A stretch of DNA of 64,000 nucleotides from NCBI RefSeq assembly GCF_003316875.1, contig NZ_QMIL01000006.1:1-64000 (forward strand), written 5' to 3'. Both the position numbers and the translations under genes were made by a program. Origin of the DNA: Aliidiomarina celeris (GTDB lineage: Bacteria > Pseudomonadota > Gammaproteobacteria > Enterobacterales > Alteromonadaceae). Positions 25,955 to 34,899 of this stretch are shown here, piece by piece (position 1 is the stretch's first letter; each line of letters begins with the position of its first letter). Under the pieces are notes generated by a model. The model had not been told where the DNA came from, did not search any database, and saw only the letters and a list, made by a program, of their open reading frames with translations.

Positions 25955-27645
25955 AGGCTCACTCGGCGATATTCTCGATATTCGGGCTGCCAGAATAGGG
26001 TATTAATTCGCATTTTTAGTACGGCATCGTCGATTTCCAAGGCGTGGCCTTGTTGCTGAGCCACTTTCCCCACCGCAAAAGCGATTTCCTTCGACAGCTG
26101 AGCAATGGCATTGAGCGGCGGTAGTAGGTTGTCGCTTGTGCCGAGCACACGGGGTGACAACGCGGCTAACGTTTCGCTTGCTGCAATCATCATCTCTTCG
26201 GTAACGCGTTTCGACTTCACCGCTAACACGCCAAGTCCAATACCCGGAAATATATAACTGTTGTTGCACTGTGCGATCGGATAAACAATACCGTCTACCG
26301 TGACCTGATCGAACGGGCTGCCGGTTGCCATAATTGCTTTGCCTTGTGTCCAGCGCAGTACGTCACGCGGGTGCGCTTCCACATGCCGAGACGGATTACT
26401 CAGCGGAAAAATAATGGGTGTGTCACAATACTGTTGCATGGCATGAATGACTTGTTCGGTGAACAGTCCCGGTTGGCCAGACACACCAATCAGAACGGTG
26501 GGCTGGGCGCAATGCATAATGTCGAGCAGCGATGGATATTCGCCGCTGAAACTCCAACTTTCGATATGAGCCGAACGTTGCGCCAATGCCTGTTGGAAAT
26601 CGCGCAGTCCGGTCATCTGCTCGGTAAGCAAGCCATAGCGATCCACCATGTAAATTTGCGATTGTGCTTGTTCACGGCTCAAGCCTTCTTTGCACATGTG
26701 CGCAATGATCTGTTCCGCAATGCCGCACCCAGCAGAGCCTGAGCCAACGAAAACCACGCGCTGTTCCGAAAGTGTTTGGTCCTTGGCTCGACATGCGGCC
26801 AATAAGGTTCCTGCGGTAACTGCAGCAGTTCCCTGAATATCATCGTTAAAGCAGCATGCCTGATCTTGATAACGCTTTAAAATAGGCATCGCATTTTGCT
26901 GAGCGAAGTCTTCAAATTGCACTAAAACACCGGGCCAGCGGCGTTGCACTGCCTGCATAAAGGTGTCGATAAAGGCGTCGTATTCTTCACCCGCAATGCG
27001 TTTGTGACGCGCCCCCATGTACATCGGGTCGTTCAGTAGCTTTTCGTTATTGGTGCCCACGTCGAGCATAATGGGCAGGGTATAAGCAGGGCTAATGCCC
27101 CCGCAAACCGTATAAAGCGCCAATTTCCCAATAGGAATACCCATGCCGCCAATACCTTGGTCGCCCAAGCCCAAAATGCGTTCGCCGTCGGTCACCACAA
27201 TTACTTTTACATTTCGTTTGGTTGCATTGCGGAGTATATCGTCCATGTTGTTGCGATCGTCGTACGACAAAAACAATCCACGAGAACTGCGGTAAATATC
27301 GGAAAATTGCTCACAGGCGTCCCCCACAGTAGGGGTGTAAATTATGGGCATCATTTCGTCGATATGTTCGCGCACTAAGCGGTAATACATAGTTTCGTTC
27401 GTGTCTTGAATAGCGCGCAAGAAAATATGCTTATTTAATGCAGTATCAAAGGTTTGATACTGCATATAAGCGCGAGCAACTTGCTCGTCTATCGTTTCGT
27501 AGCGAGGTGGCAGTAGCCCGGTAAGGTTAAACTCTTTGCGCTCTTCAGGGCTAAATGCACTACTTTTGTTCAGTAGTGGGGTTTCCAACAGGGTTGGGCC
27601 GGAATAGTGCGTATAAAGGGTTTTTCTACTGCTGGTGTCGCTCAT
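25951..27645 (-). CDS. maeA: NAD-dependent malic enzyme
   Basis: Oxidatively decarboxylates malate to pyruvate, linking the TCA cycle to gluconeogenesis. 564 residues (E. coli MaeA/SfcA 565). Seen are the Tyr motif [33 protein letters not shown], the metal and lysine region [28 protein letters not shown], and the dinucleotide fold [18 protein letters not shown]. The cofactor preference (NAD) is inferred from similarity to SfcA. It follows hemL by 15 nt and may be the last gene of a pyrB-hemL-maeA transcript. Confidence 0.93.
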   Translation of the reverse strand: MSDTSSRKTLYTHYSGPTLLETPLLNKSSAFSPEERKEFNLTGLLPPRYETIDEQVARAYMQYQTFDTALNKHIFLRAIQDTNETMYYRLVREHIDEMMPIIYTPTVGDACEQFSDIYRSSRGLFLSYDDRNNMDDILRNATKRNVKVIVVTDGERILGLGDQGIGGMGIPIGKLALYTVCGGISPAYTLPIMLDVGTNNEKLLNDPMYMGARHKRIAGEEYDAFIDTFMQAVQRRWPGVLVQFEDFAQQNAMPILKRYQDQACCFNDDIQGTAAVTAGTLLAACRAKDQTLSEQRVVFVGSGSAGCGIAEQIIAHMCKEGLSREQAQSQIYMVDRYGLLTEQMTGLRDFQQALAQRSAHIESWSFSGEYPSLLDIMHCAQPTVLIGVSGQPGLFTEQVIHAMQQYCDTPIIFPLSNPSRHVEAHPRDVLRWTQGKAIMATGSPFDQVTVDGIVYPIAQCNNSYIFPGIGLGVLAVKSKRVTEEMMIAASETLAALSPRVLGTSDNLLPPLNAIAQLSKEIAFAVGKVAQQQGHALEIDDAVLKMRINTLFWQPEYREYRRVSL

Positions 27646-27660
27646 TGGAATTCCTATCGG

Positions 27661-28947
27661 TTATTTGTTGAGTTGTGAGAATGCGTAATCTGCACAATTT
27701 AACGTTTCTTCAATATCGCTCGCCGTGTGTGCCATCGACATAAAGCCTGCCTCGTAGGCACTCGGTGCTAAATAAACACCATGGCTTAACATTGCGTGGT
27801 AGAAGGTTCTGAAATGCTCCATATTGCACTGTGTGGCTTGTTCGAAGCTGGTGACTTTATCTGCGTCGGTAAAGAAGAAGCCGAACATACCTCCAGCGCG
27901 GTTGGTGGTAAAAGGAATTTGGTGTTTGTCTGCCAATTCTTGCATACCATTCATTAAATCTTTTACTCGCTCTTCTAATTGCATATAAAGAGTGCGATCA
28001 GTTAACAGATTTAACGTGGCTAAACCTGCAGCCATGGCAACGGGGTTACCCGAGAGGGTTCCTGCCTGATACACAGGCCCAGTCGGCGCAATGTAGTCCA
28101 TAATTTCATGCTTGCCGCCGAATGCACCCACCGGCATGCCACCCCCAATAATTTTCCCCAAGCAGGTTAAGTCGGGTTTCACATTATAGAACTCTTGCCC
28201 TCCGCCGCGAGAAACCCGAAAGCCGGTCATAACTTCATCGAAAATAAGTACAGCGCCATACTGGTCACAGACCGCGCGTAACCCTTCTAAAAATCCGGGT
28301 TCGGGTAAGATTAGGTTCATGTTGCCGGCCACGGGCTCAACAATAATGCAGGCAATATCTTCACCCACTTCTTTAAACACTTGCTCAACTTGCCCGAGAT
28401 TATTGTAAGCCACGGTGAGGGTGTGCTTGGCGACTTCTTCTGGAATGCCTGGAGAGCTGGGAACTCCGAGCGTTAGTGCGCCTGAACCGGCCTTCACGAG
28501 CAAGGAGTCCGCATGGCCGTGGTAACAGCCTTCGAATTTGAGTATTTTATTACGCCCTGTGTAGCCTCGCGCTAAGCGAATAGCGCTCATGGTTGCTTCT
28601 GTGCCCGAGTTCACCATGCGTACTTTTTCGATAGAAGGCACTAAGCTAATCACTTTCTCCGCCATGGTAATTTCAGCGGCGGTGGGTGTACCAAAGCTTA
28701 AGCCGCGTTCTGCGGCTTCAATGGCCGCATCACGCACTTCCGGGTGATTGTGGCCGAGTAACATCGGGCCCCAAGAGCCAATGTAGTCGATATAGCGAGT
28801 GCCGTCGGCGTCGAATAAATAGGCTCCGGTTGCACGCTCAATAAAAATAGGAGAGCCACCCACACCTTTAAAGGCACGTACAGGTGAATTTACGCCGCCA
28901 GGAATAACGCGTTGGGCTTTTTCGAATAATTCTGAAGAACGAGACAT
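27661..28947 (-). CDS. hemL: glutamate-1-semialdehyde 2,1-aminomutase
   Basis: PLP enzyme that makes 5-aminolevulinate in the C5 haem pathway. 428 residues (E. coli 426). [17 protein letters not shown] (112-128) binds the PLP phosphate, [10 protein letters not shown] holds the ring-nitrogen Asp237, and Lys265 in [17 protein letters not shown] forms the Schiff base. It lies 11 nt after pyrB on the same strand. hemJ, for a late haem step, is just upstream in the same direction. Confidence 0.97.
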   Translation of the reverse strand: MSRSSELFEKAQRVIPGGVNSPVRAFKGVGGSPIFIERATGAYLFDADGTRYIDYIGSWGPMLLGHNHPEVRDAAIEAAERGLSFGTPTAAEITMAEKVISLVPSIEKVRMVNSGTEATMSAIRLARGYTGRNKILKFEGCYHGHADSLLVKAGSGALTLGVPSSPGIPEEVAKHTLTVAYNNLGQVEQVFKEVGEDIACIIVEPVAGNMNLILPEPGFLEGLRAVCDQYGAVLIFDEVMTGFRVSRGGGQEFYNVKPDLTCLGKIIGGGMPVGAFGGKHEIMDYIAPTGPVYQAGTLSGNPVAMAAGLATLNLLTDRTLYMQLEERVKDLMNGMQELADKHQIPFTTNRAGGMFGFFFTDADKVTSFEQATQCNMEHFRTFYHAMLSHGVYLAPSAYEAGFMSMAHTASDIEETLNCADYAFSQLNK

Positions 28948-28958
28948 AGTAGTTTCCT

Positions 28959-29972
28959 TTAATAATTCGCTTTGTCACTAAACCACACCACTTCGGTGTC
29001 ATATTTGCTCACGAGGTTTTCTACGCCAAGGGTGAGGGCAAAGAGGGCCATGCGAATGAGAACGCCATTGTCGGCTTGCCTAAATATGGCCAAATTGGGG
29101 TTGTGGTTCAAATCATTGTCTAATTCATTTGCTTCTTCCCGAGAGTCGCGAGGAAGCGGATGCATGATAACCGTGTTCGGCTTGTAATGACGCGTGTATA
29201 TGTCGCTATTCAAACGGAACCGGCCTCGGTATTGCGCGGCCTCTTCGAGGCTGGCAAAACGTTCTTGCTGAATACGGGTTTGGTAAACAATATCGGCATC
29301 GAGCACGCCCGTAAGTTCGTCTGACACGTTGAACTGATGGCCGGCATTGCTTAACGCATTGAGCACTTCACTTGGCATAGCAAGCTCACGCGGCGAAATG
29401 AAGGTAAAGCGTATGTTTTTGTACAAACACAGCAGCTTCGATAATGAATGCACGGTACGCCCGTACTTCAAGTCACCAATCATGCAAATGTGCATGCCGT
29501 CTACGGTGCGGCCGTGGTGATGGAGCTCCTTTTGAATGGTGTAGAGGTCGAGCAACGCTTGGGTTGGGTGCTCGTTCGGGCCGTCGCCGCCGTTAATAAC
29601 CGGTACGCGGCTGCCTTCAGCGAACTCGGCTACAGAGCCCGATTTAGGGTGGCGCATTGCAATAATGTCGCTGTAGCTCGACAACACGCGGGCGGTGTCG
29701 TAGAGCGACTCGCCTTTAGCAATGGCTGAACTTTCCATGCCTGTGGTTTCTCGAACTTCACCACCGAGCAGGTTGAACGCGGTACCGAAACTTACCCGGG
29801 TTCGGGTTGAGGGTTCAAAAAACAAGTTACCAAGAATAGCGCCGTCGAGCACTTTGGTGCGCTTTTTGCGTTGCGCATAAGGTGCCATTTGGTCGGCAAT
29901 TTGAAATACTTGCTGCAAAGCGTCGGCGTTAAATTGCCCAACGGAGAGGATATTCGAACCTTTAAAGTGCAT
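28959..29972 (-). CDS. pyrB: aspartate carbamoyltransferase, catalytic chain
   Basis: Forms carbamoyl aspartate in pyrimidine synthesis. 337 residues, longer than E. coli PyrB (311). The carbamoyl-phosphate loop [29 protein letters not shown] and VIMHPLPRD are intact. No regulatory gene pyrI follows; hemL comes next. The long form with the C-terminal extension ending near [10 protein letters not shown] resembles a marine gammaproteobacterial type that I recall as working without PyrI; that point needs comparison. A plausible promoter lies just upstream. Confidence 0.93.
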   Translation of the reverse strand: MHFKGSNILSVGQFNADALQQVFQIADQMAPYAQRKKRTKVLDGAILGNLFFEPSTRTRVSFGTAFNLLGGEVRETTGMESSAIAKGESLYDTARVLSSYSDIIAMRHPKSGSVAEFAEGSRVPVINGGDGPNEHPTQALLDLYTIQKELHHHGRTVDGMHICMIGDLKYGRTVHSLSKLLCLYKNIRFTFISPRELAMPSEVLNALSNAGHQFNVSDELTGVLDADIVYQTRIQQERFASLEEAAQYRGRFRLNSDIYTRHYKPNTVIMHPLPRDSREEANELDNDLNHNPNLAIFRQADNGVLIRMALFALTLGVENLVSKYDTEVVWFSDKANY

Positions 29973-30010
29973 GCTGCCCTCGCAACCAACTATGAGCCTG
30001 TTGGAGGGGC

Positions 30011-30040
30011 ATGATACCAGAAGCAGGATTCGTTGGTAAA
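30011..30040 (-). promoter_or_regulatory. candidate sigma-70 promoter of pyrB
   Basis: On the minus strand TTTACC (30040-30035) and TATCAT (30016-30011) are 18 bp apart, with an extended -10 TG immediately before (TGGTATCAT). The predicted start is about 30 nt before the pyrB ATG, too short for a leader-peptide attenuator of the E. coli pyrBI kind. Confidence 0.45.
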
Positions 30041-30047
30041 AGAATCC

Positions 30048-30494
30048 TTACCCAAAGCTTGGTTTTAGTACCGCCAAAATAATGATCGCGAACAATGCCA
30101 GAACTGGAACTTCATTAAAAAAACGAAACCAACGGCCCGTGTGCGCCTGTGGGTTTGCTTTGAGCCGAGCCACAAGCTTAAAGCAAAATATGTGATAACC
30201 CGCTAGTGCGATAACCAACACTAATTTAATGTGCATCCAACCGGACTGTTTTAACCACTCGAGCCCGTAAAGCCAGAGCATGGCGAAGCCAAACACAAAG
30301 GTTAAAACAGCAAAAGGAGTGACAAAGTACAGAAGCCTGCGTTCCATTATCGCCAGTTGTGCGTGTACTTTCGGCTCCACACTTTCAGCGTGGTATACAA
30401 AAAGACGTGGCAAATAGAAAATGCCAGCAAACCAAGCCACCATAAAAATCAAATGTAAGGCTTTGAACCACTGCAGCATTAAAAACTCATTCAC
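30048..30494 (-). CDS. hemJ: protoporphyrinogen oxidase HemJ (CopD-like family)
   Basis: Inner-membrane protein of 148 residues with four predicted helices that oxidises protoporphyrinogen IX to protoporphyrin IX. The start LQWFKALHLIFMVAWFAGIF and YLPRLFVYHAE are typical of HemJ (formerly UPF0093); the His in KALHLI is the likely haem ligand. I chose the GTG that follows CGAGGAA; an ATG five codons later is also possible, and the open frame continues further upstream without a ribosome site. It is divergent from the DUF6776-like gene and lies upstream of pyrB-hemL. Confidence 0.88.
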   Translation of the reverse strand: MNEFLMLQWFKALHLIFMVAWFAGIFYLPRLFVYHAESVEPKVHAQLAIMERRLLYFVTPFAVLTFVFGFAMLWLYGLEWLKQSGWMHIKLVLVIALAGYHIFCFKLVARLKANPQAHTGRWFRFFNEVPVLALFAIIILAVLKPSFG

Positions 30495-30599
30495 TGGAAT
30501 TCCTCGTTGGTTGTGCGTGCCGGCCAATTTATCATGTACAATAGTGCCGAGCTAGCAGCATTGCTCGGTTTGGTTTTGTGTAAGTTTTAGGAGCGTAGT

Positions 30600-31319
30600 G
30601 TGTTCTCTGTTGGAAGCCCCATGTCGGTAAAAACCTGGTTAGTGATTGCACTGCTGTGCTTGGCAGCACTTATGCTTGGTTACTATGGCGGCAATGCTCG
30701 AATCGCACACTCGAACGCTCATGCCGAGCGGCTGGCTGAGCAAAACCAGAGCCTGTATCAGCAGCTCGACCAGCTCGAGTACCAACGCAATATTTTGCAG
30801 GTAGAACTCGACGTTGAACGCGCTGCAGGCCGGTCAATCCAAGCGGATTTAAGGCATGCACTCGAAGAGAATGCCAATATCACCCGCGAGTTGGCGTTTT
30901 ATCAGCGCGTTGTATCGCCGGAACGCAGTGCCAACGGCATTGGTATCGACTCCTTCGTTATTGCGCCCACGCCGAATGAAAATCGCTATTATTTTAGATT
31001 GATTTTATTGCAACTTGAGAGAGCTCAGCAACGAGTAACCGGCGACTATAAAATTAGTATCCGTGGTCAACAAGGCACGGAAAGCGCTGAGCTCAACGTA
31101 CTGAAACTTGCAGAAAACCATGAGCAGCTCGGTGCATTCAATATGAGCTACTTTTCGTTGCACGAAGCTACCTTTGAATTGCCTGCAGATTTTCAACCCC
31201 AAACTGTAGTGGTTACCGTAGCTGCAGGCCGCGGCGAAAATATCGAACAGAGCTTTGAATGGAGCCTGTTATTGAACAATGCGGTAGACGCAGCAGCCGA
31301 GCTAAGTGGCACATATTGA
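30600..31319 (+). CDS. DUF6776-like membrane-anchored coiled-coil protein
   Basis: A 239-residue protein with one N-terminal membrane helix (about 11-29), a coiled coil (about 38-108, rich in Glu, Gln, Leu) and a C-terminal beta-rich domain (about 115-230: GIDSFVIAPTPNENRYYFRLILLQ). This layout matches DUF6776, a family of unknown function. The start is GTG, 6 nt after AGGAG; an ATG 7 codons later could also be used. It is followed after 54 nt by erpA on the same strand, an arrangement I recall from other Alteromonadales. No catalytic motif is visible. Confidence 0.65.
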   Translation: MFSVGSPMSVKTWLVIALLCLAALMLGYYGGNARIAHSNAHAERLAEQNQSLYQQLDQLEYQRNILQVELDVERAAGRSIQADLRHALEENANITRELAFYQRVVSPERSANGIGIDSFVIAPTPNENRYYFRLILLQLERAQQRVTGDYKISIRGQQGTESAELNVLKLAENHEQLGAFNMSYFSLHEATFELPADFQPQTVVVTVAAGRGENIEQSFEWSLLLNNAVDAAAELSGTY

Positions 31320-31373
31320 ATGCTTAGGCTTAATCGGCGAAAATGAACACAAAGTAGTACAGAGGAATAGTAA

Positions 31374-31721
31374 ATGAGTAGTGTAGAACAAGCGATGCCA
31401 ATTGAGTTTTCACAAGCGGCAGCCGTGCGGGTTCATCAGTTGGTGTCGGAAGAAGAAAATCCAAACTTAAAGCTGCGGGTGTTTGTTACCGGCGGTGGGT
31501 GCTCCGGTTTTCAATATGGCTTTAGTTTCGACGAAAGTGTGAATCCAGACGACATGAAAATTGAACGTGAGGGCGTCACCTTGGTGGTCGATCCGATGAG
31601 CTTGCAATATCTGGTTGGCGGTGTTGTGGATTATGAAGAAGGCTTGCAAGGCGCTCGTTTTTTCGTTAACAACCCGAATGCGTCTACCACGTGTGGGTGT
31701 GGAGCGTCGTTTTCGGTCTAA
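31374..31721 (+). CDS. erpA: iron-sulfur cluster insertion protein ErpA
   Basis: A-type carrier that delivers Fe-S clusters to target proteins, including those of isoprenoid synthesis. 115 residues (E. coli 114). The three cluster cysteines are Cys43 ([10 protein letters not shown]), Cys107 and Cys109 ([11 protein letters not shown]). The N-terminal [10 protein letters not shown] and the PLYLLG-equivalent [11 protein letters not shown] fit. A strong intrinsic terminator lies about 80 nt downstream. Confidence 0.97.
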   Translation: MSSVEQAMPIEFSQAAAVRVHQLVSEEENPNLKLRVFVTGGGCSGFQYGFSFDESVNPDDMKIEREGVTLVVDPMSLQYLVGGVVDYEEGLQGARFFVNNPNASTTCGCGASFSV

Positions 31722-31797
31722 CGGTTGCTTGATAAGTTCCGCTGAGTGTGTAAAGGCAATGCAATAAACTAACATTTGTGTGCAGCGCAATATAAGG

Positions 31798-31823
31798 AGC
31801 CCAGCGTTGAACTGGGCTTTTTT
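31798..31823 (+). terminator. intrinsic terminator after erpA
   Basis: AGCCCAG and CTGGGCT form a perfect 7-bp stem around a 7-nt loop, followed by six T. The remaining space to the next gene (to 31964) holds no gene that I can support. Confidence 0.85.
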
Positions 31824-31964
31824 GTACAAAAATAAAACAAAGCTGCTTAAGCTTATGGTGAAAATTCAACAAATTGAGTACACGAAAGTCATTGAACTGC
31901 AACAGTTTATAAGGAAAATACGCGCCAAGTATTAGTATCCCGAAAGGGTTAAGGAGTAGTTCCA

Positions 31965-32348
31965 ATGCGCGTTTTAGTATCCACCTTAGCAGCAGCGTTC
32001 GTTGCCGTAGCCATGGCTCAACCCGCTCAAGCGAGCAATGAAATTGCAGAAGGCTTGTGTACTGCCATTAGTGCAGACGACCGTCAGCGTTTACGTACAA
32101 TCTTGAGCAATCACAACGTTCGTATTCGCAATGTGTTCAGCTCGATCCGTTGTAACGGCCAAAGCATGCTGCAATTTGCCATTACTGCAGAAGCCGATGA
32201 AGTGGGCGAAATGCTCATTCGCCAGCTCCCTGTGCGCGCAATTGAAGAAGATTTGATCGACGGAAAATCGGTTTTAGAATGGGCCGAGCAGGCGGGCTAC
32301 GCGTCTTCAGCGGTGGTTGGCGTAGTGCGCGAGCGCTTAGCGGGCTAA
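31965..32348 (+). CDS. DUF3718 secreted protein
   Basis: A 127-residue protein with a signal peptide (cleavage near AQAS, residues 21-24) and a DUF3718 domain: LCTAISADDRQRLRTIL, RIRNVFSSIRCNGQSMLQFA. Two cysteines (Cys32 and Cys63) could form a disulfide in the periplasm. The family is typical of Alteromonadales and Vibrionales and has no known function. The ATG is preceded by AAGGAG, and a perfect terminator follows, so it is transcribed alone. Confidence 0.75.
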   Translation: MRVLVSTLAAAFVAVAMAQPAQASNEIAEGLCTAISADDRQRLRTILSNHNVRIRNVFSSIRCNGQSMLQFAITAEADEVGEMLIRQLPVRAIEEDLIDGKSVLEWAEQAGYASSAVVGVVRERLAG

Positions 32349-32371
32349 ACCGAACATATTCAGCAAAACCT

Positions 32372-32407
32372 AAGCCTAGTCTTCTTTGTGGGGACTAGGC
32401 TTTTTTT
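32372..32407 (+). terminator. intrinsic terminator after the DUF3718 gene
   Basis: AAGCCTAGTC and GACTAGGCTT form a 10-bp stem around an 11-nt loop and are followed by seven T. pepQ begins 39 nt further on and must have its own promoter in or just after this region. Confidence 0.88.
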
Positions 32408-32445
32408 GTTACACTGGCGCCAATCACATTAACGTTGAGGGCAGT

Positions 32446-33753
32446 ATGAACTTATATTTTGAACACATTTATACGGTGCGCGAACGATTCGACGAGGCGC
32501 TGGCAGCGCAGGGGTTCGACAGCGTTTTGATTTTTGCGGGCCAACCCGCTGTGGCATTTCTCGACGATAATGCGTATCCGTTTCGAGTGAATCCCTTTTT
32601 TAAATATTGGGTTCCTGTTACCGACAGCCCGAAAAGCTTTATTTTTTATGAACCTGGCAAAGAGCCGCAGTTGTTCCTGTTCCAAGCGCGCGACTTTTGG
32701 CACGCCCAGCCTGTGGTGCCGCCTGGGGACTGGCAGGAGCATGTTGAGGTTATTCCCATCGACTCGAAGCACATCGTCGGTGAACGGGTAGCGAAAGAGT
32801 TTGGCAAAACCGCTTTTATCGGTGAGTCGTTCGACGCACTTGCAGACTGGCGTATAGCCGCTGTCAATCCGGAAGGTCTTCTGCACCATTTGCATTACCA
32901 GCGTGCCAAGAAAACCCCCTATGAAGTAGAGTGTATGCGTAAGGCAAATGTTCTCGCTGCACGCGGCCACTTGGCAGCCGAAGCGGCATTTCGCAATAAT
33001 CAAAGTGAGCTTGATATTCATCATGCCTACATTCAAGCCATGCGTGTGCGGGAAACACAGCTGCCTTACAACAGTATTGTCGGCTTAAACGAGCACGGCG
33101 CTATTTTGCATTATGACCACTATGAAACCGAAGCACCGAGTACTCAGCGGTCGTTCTTGATCGACGCTGGCGCCTATTACAATGGCTATTGTGCAGACAT
33201 TACCCGAACTTATAGTAAGGAACCGCAGGGTTTCTTTGCCGAGCTGATCGAAGCGATGGATCAAGCTGAGCGTGACATTATTGACGAAATAGAAGTAGGG
33301 CGTTCTTATTACGACCTGCATGTAGCCACACACCATAAGATCGCCAAAATACTGCATGAATTTGGGTTCTTCAAAGTCGACGCCAATACCATTTACGAGC
33401 GTGGCTACAGTAACGCCTTTTTCCCGCATGGTTTAGGTCACTTCATTGGCTTGCAAGTACACGATGTGGGCGGTTACCTGAAAAACCCGCAAGGCGAAAG
33501 TTATGCGCGTGACAGCCGCCACCCCTTCTTGCGCCTACGCCGTGAGATCGAGCCAGGCCATGTGTTTACCATTGAGCCTGGCCTTTATGTTGTGGATCAG
33601 TTGCTGGAAGCGTTTGACGGAAATGAAGACTTTAACTGGCAGCGTATTGCAGAGTTGCGCCCTTATGGTGGCATTCGTATTGAAGACAGCGTTCATGTTA
33701 CCAAAAACGGCGTTGAGAACTTAACGCGGACGGCGTTTGACAGCCTGAAGTAA
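32446..33753 (+). CDS. pepQ: Xaa-Pro dipeptidase
   Basis: M24B metallopeptidase that splits dipeptides with C-terminal proline in the cytoplasm. 435 residues (E. coli 443). Creatinase-type N-domain, then the catalytic domain with the two-metal ligands: Asp in LIDAGAYYNGYCADITRTY (two Asp), His in HGLGHFIGLQVHDVGG, Glu in FTIEPGLYVV and Glu in GGIRIEDSV. I chose the ATG before NLYFEHIY; the longer frame reaches back into the preceding terminator and is not credible. It converges on anmK with a 6-nt gap. Confidence 0.94.
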   Translation: MNLYFEHIYTVRERFDEALAAQGFDSVLIFAGQPAVAFLDDNAYPFRVNPFFKYWVPVTDSPKSFIFYEPGKEPQLFLFQARDFWHAQPVVPPGDWQEHVEVIPIDSKHIVGERVAKEFGKTAFIGESFDALADWRIAAVNPEGLLHHLHYQRAKKTPYEVECMRKANVLAARGHLAAEAAFRNNQSELDIHHAYIQAMRVRETQLPYNSIVGLNEHGAILHYDHYETEAPSTQRSFLIDAGAYYNGYCADITRTYSKEPQGFFAELIEAMDQAERDIIDEIEVGRSYYDLHVATHHKIAKILHEFGFFKVDANTIYERGYSNAFFPHGLGHFIGLQVHDVGGYLKNPQGESYARDSRHPFLRLRREIEPGHVFTIEPGLYVVDQLLEAFDGNEDFNWQRIAELRPYGGIRIEDSVHVTKNGVENLTRTAFDSLK

Positions 33754-33759
33754 CGGAAA

Positions 33760-34899
33760 CTAAACCGGTGTGTAGCGGCCCAAAATAGCACGTCGTTGCG
33801 CACCGGTAACCGCGGTAAGATTACCGGCACTTTTTTGACAGAACTGGAAGGCGAGCCAAGCAAACAATACCCCCTCTACCCAATTTGCGTGCACACCGAG
33901 GCAGCTCGTGTTATTCCAGCTTACACTCGGCAAGCGCTTTTTGAGCGCCTTAACAAGCGCTTTATTCTCGGCGCCACCGCCACAAAGATAAACGTCCTCT
34001 GCGCTTGTGTATTGTTCTAAAGCACTGCATAAGCTTTCGCACGTTAATGCTAGTAATGTAGCTTGCACGTCCACAGCGTGGATAGGCTCGAGCCTATCGA
34101 GATGTTGCTGTAACCATGCCGGCGTAAAATATTCGCGGCCAGTGCTTTTCGGTGGTGGAGCGGAAAAAAACGGGTCTGCTTGTAGTCGCGCGAGGAGTTC
34201 GTGGTTTATCTGCCCTTGCTCTGCCCAAGCGCCATTCTCGTCGAAACCCTTAGTATTGCGATGATGTTTCGCAAACCAATAGTCCATAAGGGTATTGGCG
34301 GGCCCGCAATCAAAGCCTGTAACGAACGTTGTTGCCTGTGCATTGGTTCTGGGTAGGTAACTAATATTGGCAATACCACCCAAATTTACAATGGCTCGGT
34401 TTACGTGTTCACTGGCAAAAAGTGCGTGGTGAAGCGCTGGTGCGAGTGGGGCACCTTGTCCGCCTAGAGCGACATCCTTTTGGCGAAAGTGAGACACGAC
34501 AGGAATGCCTGTAGTTACAGCTAAGGTTTCCGGGCACCCAAGCTGAAGTGTGAAGGGGGTAGCGTCATTGGGGTGATGCCGCACTGTTTGCCCATGGCTG
34601 CCTATGGCACGCACGGCGGAGGCGGCAATACCCGTTTGCGCTAATACCTTTTTAATAACCGAAGCGGCGAATAGCGAAAACTGGCGGTCGGCCACGCCGA
34701 ACCGATAAAGTTCATTGTTGCCTGGTGTGCAGAGCTCAGCCAGCTCATTAGCGAGACTCGGTGGAAACGGCTCGCTAATGGCGTGAATAAGCTCTATTTG
34801 TGGGGCGCAAGGCTGCGCAGTAATGGCCACCAACACGGTATCGAGGGCGTCGATGCTGGTACCAGAGAGAACACCCAGATAATACTCAGTCGTTGCCAT
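33760..34899 (-). CDS. anmK: anhydro-N-acetylmuramic acid kinase
   Basis: Phosphorylates and opens 1,6-anhydro-MurNAc released from murein turnover, giving MurNAc-6-phosphate. 379 residues (E. coli 369). The phosphate loop is GVLSGTSIDALDTVL, one Gly-to-Ala change from the usual SGTSxDGxD; AIGSHGQTVRHHP and LGGIANISYLP are conserved. Its start overlaps the end of the M23 endopeptidase gene by 14 nt, coupling murein cleavage and recycling. Its product could enter the AmgK-MurU route encoded 12 kb away if a MurNAc-6P phosphatase (MupP) exists elsewhere. Confidence 0.95.
   Translation of the reverse strand: MATTEYYLGVLSGTSIDALDTVLVAITAQPCAPQIELIHAISEPFPPSLANELAELCTPGNNELYRFGVADRQFSLFAASVIKKVLAQTGIAASAVRAIGSHGQTVRHHPNDATPFTLQLGCPETLAVTTGIPVVSHFRQKDVALGGQGAPLAPALHHALFASEHVNRAIVNLGGIANISYLPRTNAQATTFVTGFDCGPANTLMDYWFAKHHRNTKGFDENGAWAEQGQINHELLARLQADPFFSAPPPKSTGREYFTPAWLQQHLDRLEPIHAVDVQATLLALTCESLCSALEQYTSAEDVYLCGGGAENKALVKALKKRLPSVSWNNTSCLGVHANWVEGVLFAWLAFQFCQKSAGNLTAVTGAQRRAILGRYTPV

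Noticed and set aside
31824-31964. Possible small gene between the erpA terminator and the DUF3718 gene
   Set aside because: Only an antisense frame without ribosome site crosses it; it more likely holds the promoter of the DUF3718 gene.
32452-33036. 194-codon antisense frame in pepQ
   Set aside because: The sense protein has all PepQ ligands; the antisense frame has no recognisable domain.
33802-33826. CCGGTAA/TTACCGG inverted repeat followed by T-run near the anmK end
   Set aside because: It lies inside the anmK coding sequence, and the T-run is on the strand opposite to anmK; a role as a pepQ terminator is possible but cannot be separated from coding constraint.
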